Below are positions 6,344 to 8,776 of a stretch of 8,776 bases of DNA, piece after piece; positions within the stretch are counted from its first letter, which is position 1, and each line of letters begins with the position of its first letter. Source of the stretch: Caryophanales bacterium UBA4856 (GTDB lineage: Bacteria; Bacillota_I; Bacilli_A; RFN20; CAG-288); NCBI GenBank assembly GCA_002399765.1, contig DHEG01000015.1:1-8776 (forward strand), in the 5' to 3' direction. The position numbers and the translations under genes are program-made. The notes beneath the pieces are model-generated. The model did not search any database. It was not told the origin of the DNA and saw nothing but the letters and a program-made list of their open reading frames with translations.

Positions 6344-8776
6344 TCAAGACTGGGTTTGGGGTGGTTCGACAATGACCGCACCAGTAGGAAAATCGTCGCC
6401 TTCGATACCTGGTTCCACTTCCTTGAACACTCCGTCCACCAGAGAATAAAGGAAGGTCCTTATATTCTTTGGCTCCATACCCAGCATCCGTCCCAGGTTC
6501 TTGCGGTAAACGCCCAGCTGGGCTTGGTAGGCTTGGTCATTTAGATGCTTGGTCTTGTAGTCGATGACAAAAGCCGAATCAGGAAGGGCGATGGCCAAAT
6601 CGATAGAGCCCTCCCTACCCGAGTCGGGATCGATGAAGCCCAACTCTTTATAGAAGGCAGCGCCTTTGCCTTTCAGTCCCTGGATGAATGGGGAATCCAC
6701 GAAAGCCGAAACGATTTTCCGATCCTCCAAAGACGAGACGAAAGACAAATCAGGGTACCCATCATCAAAATGGGACCAATCCAGCAATTCCAACTCCTTA
6801 TGCAGCCGGGTGCCGAAGGCTTCGGCCTCCAAATCAGGAATGCTTGCGGAAAGTTTCGAAGCCCTTTTGTCGGTAATGGCCAAAGGCCAAGGTATTTGGG
6901 AAAGATTCCTTCCCAAAAGGACTTGGGGACCCCCTGTCGAAGGCTTAGGCAAAGGCTTGTGGGCATCAGGTCTAATCGTCTGCGCCAGGAACCGATCGTC
7001 AATGCCGGTGAGGTCCGCGATGGTGAAGTCAGCAAAGCTGGCGCCCAGGGCCAGGAAGGAAGCAAAGTCTCCGGGATCTTTAACCCCAAAGACATAATCG
7101 TCCGACAGAGTCGACACTTTTTCGGGAACCACCAGCAAGTTGAAGAAATGAGCACGAGTCAAGGCAACATAGAGGAGTCGCATAGTCTCAGCCCCATCGG
7201 CTTGGGTTTCCGCTATCCCATATGCCTTAAGTCGGGGATTGTCGAAGGGTAGTTTATCGGTCAGGTAGTTCCACCCCTTCTCGTCGGCCGCGAAAGAGGA
7301 AGGCTGAATTTCCGGGACCTCAGCGCAAAGGAGTTTCTTGTCGGCCACTGTCGGCTTCAGAATGAAACCGAAGTCACGGCTGCATACCAAATCCCAGTCA
7401 GGGCTGCCGCCGCCGGCTTTCGAGGAAGAAACAATTGGCAATATCACAAAATCATACTCGAGTCCTTTAGACTTATGCATCGTGGTGATAGTAACGTAAT
7501 TGCCTTGTCCTTTCATAAGCTTTGTCTCTATGCCGTTTTTATTCAATGTATTCGAAGTGCTAATCGGAGCCAGTAGTTTTACTGAGTCATCGAGATTGAA
7601 GTCGAGATTCGATAGATTCGCGATTAATCCCTGAATCCATTCCAGGGCGTCCCGCTCCCGCTGCGGCTCATCGGTCGTGGCAATCTTCACATATACTCCA
7701 AAGAAGTCCAAAGCTCGATTGAATAATTCGCTAAGGGGCAAAGAGTTCGCCTGGTTCTCGCTCAGGAATTTGTCCAGCTGGCTTATGAGACTCGGGACTT
7801 TGTCGTTCTTCCCGTCTACCCAACGGCAATCCTCAACGACCTGCCAGTCCTCCTCATCGACCGCGAAACTGCGAGCGACGCTTGCCAACGACCGCTTAAG
7901 CCAATATTTGTCGTCTGGGCTTAGTTCTTTTCTTAAGCCCCTGTTTAGTTCCGGATACTTGATCAGTAGATTCATGAGCCTAAGTAGGCTTTGGGAAAGC
8001 AACACCGAATCCGCATCTGTCAGATCCTGGTTCATGTCGATGACGAAAGGAATGTGATGGGCCGCCAAGGTTTTGGCAAAGAAATCGCCGTCCTTTCTGG
8101 TCCTTAGCAATATGGCAAAGGAAGAGTAGCCAAGGGCTTTGGGATGGCCCTTCTTGTCTACCAAGGGGGTTTTGCCTTGGTTGGCTTTCACGGCCTTTTC
8201 TATTTCCCTCGCCACCAGTTCCGCTTCGGTGGCCTTTATCTGGTTGGTCTTGTATATGCCGTTCGCCTCCGCCTCAGCGGAACGTATCATCAAGGACGAA
8301 AGCGGTGAGATATCTTCGCGGTTTATTTCGGCAAAATGGGATGGTCCGACTTGGATTGCCTGTCCGGGCCTTCGGTAATCTACGCCCCCGATCGCTGAGG
8401 TCATGATGGTCCCAAACAAATCGTTAACCGGTCCCAATACCAAGGAGTTGCTCCGGTAATTGGAAGACATGGAAATGACCTTGCAAGAATATTCGCGGGG
8501 ATTATCGTACTTTTCCATGAAAAGGGTCGGAACAGCATTCCGGAAGCGATAGATGGACTGCTTGACGTCGCCGACCATGAACAGGACGTCCCGGTCGAAC
8601 AATTTCGTCTGGTCACCGCTTCGGCAAAAATCTTCCCAGTTTTTCTCACTGGTGCCAAGAATCCGCAAGAGTTCTTCCTGTTTGTCGTTGGAGTCCTGGT
8701 ATTCGTCGACCATCAAAGAAAGGCAACGGCTTCTTTCCGCTTCCCTGACTTCGGCGTCATTTTCAAAAAGCGAGAG
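6344..8776 (-). CDS. addA: ATP-dependent helicase/nuclease subunit A (AddA), N-terminal part outside the window
   Basis: AddA with AddB forms the Bacillota counterpart of RecBCD, unwinding and trimming double-strand ends up to a Chi-like site for RecA loading. The frame stays open to the window edge at 8776, giving 810 residues; the family is near 1,200, so about 400 residues including Walker A are missing. Numbering from the first visible residue: motif II DEYQD (24-28), motif III GDVKQSIYRFR (69-79), which is typical of AddA, motif IV NYRS (106-109), motif V TMHKSKGLEY (432-441) and motif VI RLLYVALTRA (533-542). The C-terminal PD-(D/E)XK nuclease has FGTRLHKELE (654-663), GSID (723-726), DYK (739-741) and QAQLGVY (751-757), so the nuclease looks active. 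There is no four-cysteine iron-sulphur cluster, which belongs to AddB. Parts of the gene are visibly more AT-rich than clpB. The stop is TGA; tyrS follows after 69 bp. addB would be expected upstream, beyond the window. Confidence 0.95.
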   Translation of the reverse strand, partial: LSLFENDAEVREAERSRCLSLMVDEYQDSNDKQEELLRILGTSEKNWEDFCRSGDQTKLFDRDVLFMVGDVKQSIYRFRNAVPTLFMEKYDNPREYSCKVISMSSNYRSNSLVLGPVNDLFGTIMTSAIGGVDYRRPGQAIQVGPSHFAEINREDISPLSSLMIRSAEAEANGIYKTNQIKATEAELVAREIEKAVKANQGKTPLVDKKGHPKALGYSSFAILLRTRKDGDFFAKTLAAHHIPFVIDMNQDLTDADSVLLSQSLLRLMNLLIKYPELNRGLRKELSPDDKYWLKRSLASVARSFAVDEEDWQVVEDCRWVDGKNDKVPSLISQLDKFLSENQANSLPLSELFNRALDFFGVYVKIATTDEPQRERDALEWIQGLIANLSNLDFNLDDSVKLLAPISTSNTLNKNGIETKLMKGQGNYVTITTMHKSKGLEYDFVILPIVSSSKAGGGSPDWDLVCSRDFGFILKPTVADKKLLCAEVPEIQPSSFAADEKGWNYLTDKLPFDNPRLKAYGIAETQADGAETMRLLYVALTRAHFFNLLVVPEKVSTLSDDYVFGVKDPGDFASFLALGASFADFTIADLTGIDDRFLAQTIRPDAHKPLPKPSTGGPQVLLGRNLSQIPWPLAITDKRASKLSASIPDLEAEAFGTRLHKELELLDWSHFDDGYPDLSFVSSLEDRKIVSAFVDSPFIQGLKGKGAAFYKELGFIDPDSGREGSIDLAIALPDSAFVIDYKTKHLNDQAYQAQLGVYRKNLGRMLGMEPKNIRTFLYSLVDGVFKEVEPGIEGDDFPTGAVIVEPPQTQS

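Noticed and set aside
6545..7252. Plus-strand open frame of 235 codons opposite the addA nuclease domain
   Set aside because: It has no ribosome binding site or recognisable domain, and the minus strand encodes conserved AddA nuclease motifs across the same bases.
8711..8716. TTG-ATG codons that could be taken as the start of the addA-like gene
   Set aside because: They encode Leu-Met just before the DEYQD motif, in the middle of a helicase domain; the frame remains open for 20 more codons to the window edge, so the gene is simply cut by the window.

Overview
The window looks like chromosomal DNA from a member of the Bacillota (Firmicutes) with medium-high GC. The clues are strong GGAGG-type ribosome binding sites, a CIRCE operator (the HrcA binding site) in front of clpB, an AddA-type rather than RecB-type helicase-nuclease, and a tyrosyl-tRNA synthetase that lines up almost residue for residue with the Bacillus-type enzyme. 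TGA is used as a stop by four of the five genes and is never read through, so the genetic code is standard. I cannot place the organism further; the composition and the unusual TyrS signature would suit an uncultured gut or environmental Bacilli-like lineage, but that is only a guess. I see no phage, transposase, CRISPR array, tRNA or rRNA gene.

Layout, left to right. Bases 1-266 carry no convincing gene. Bases 21-156 form a long nested inverted repeat (about 40 base pairs) that could be a structured RNA or a palindromic intergenic element, and a perfect TATAAT follows it at once. Next comes a plus-strand six-helix membrane protein of the YjdF/DUF2238 type (267-1214). It converges on the minus-strand disaggregase gene clpB (1254-3833), and the two share a hairpin terminator. 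Between clpB and the divergent next gene lies a short control region holding a near-perfect CIRCE operator laid over the clpB -35 box. The divergent gene (3942-5006) encodes a membrane-anchored alpha/beta hydrolase. It converges on minus-strand tyrS (5018-6274), leaving an 11-bp gap and a terminator-like hairpin inside the last codons of the hydrolase gene. The right end is the minus-strand addA gene (6344-8776), cut by the window edge so that its N-terminal third is missing. It lies 69 bp upstream of tyrS on the same strand.

Functionally these are mostly housekeeping genes: protein disaggregation under heat-shock control, tRNA charging and double-strand-break processing. No multi-gene accessory system is visible. 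The points most worth a second look are the structured element at the left edge, the replaced catalytic-signature residues of TyrS (Ser40, Gln45, Asn48), the position of the hydrolase gene next to the CIRCE operator, and the enlarged DUF2238 protein.
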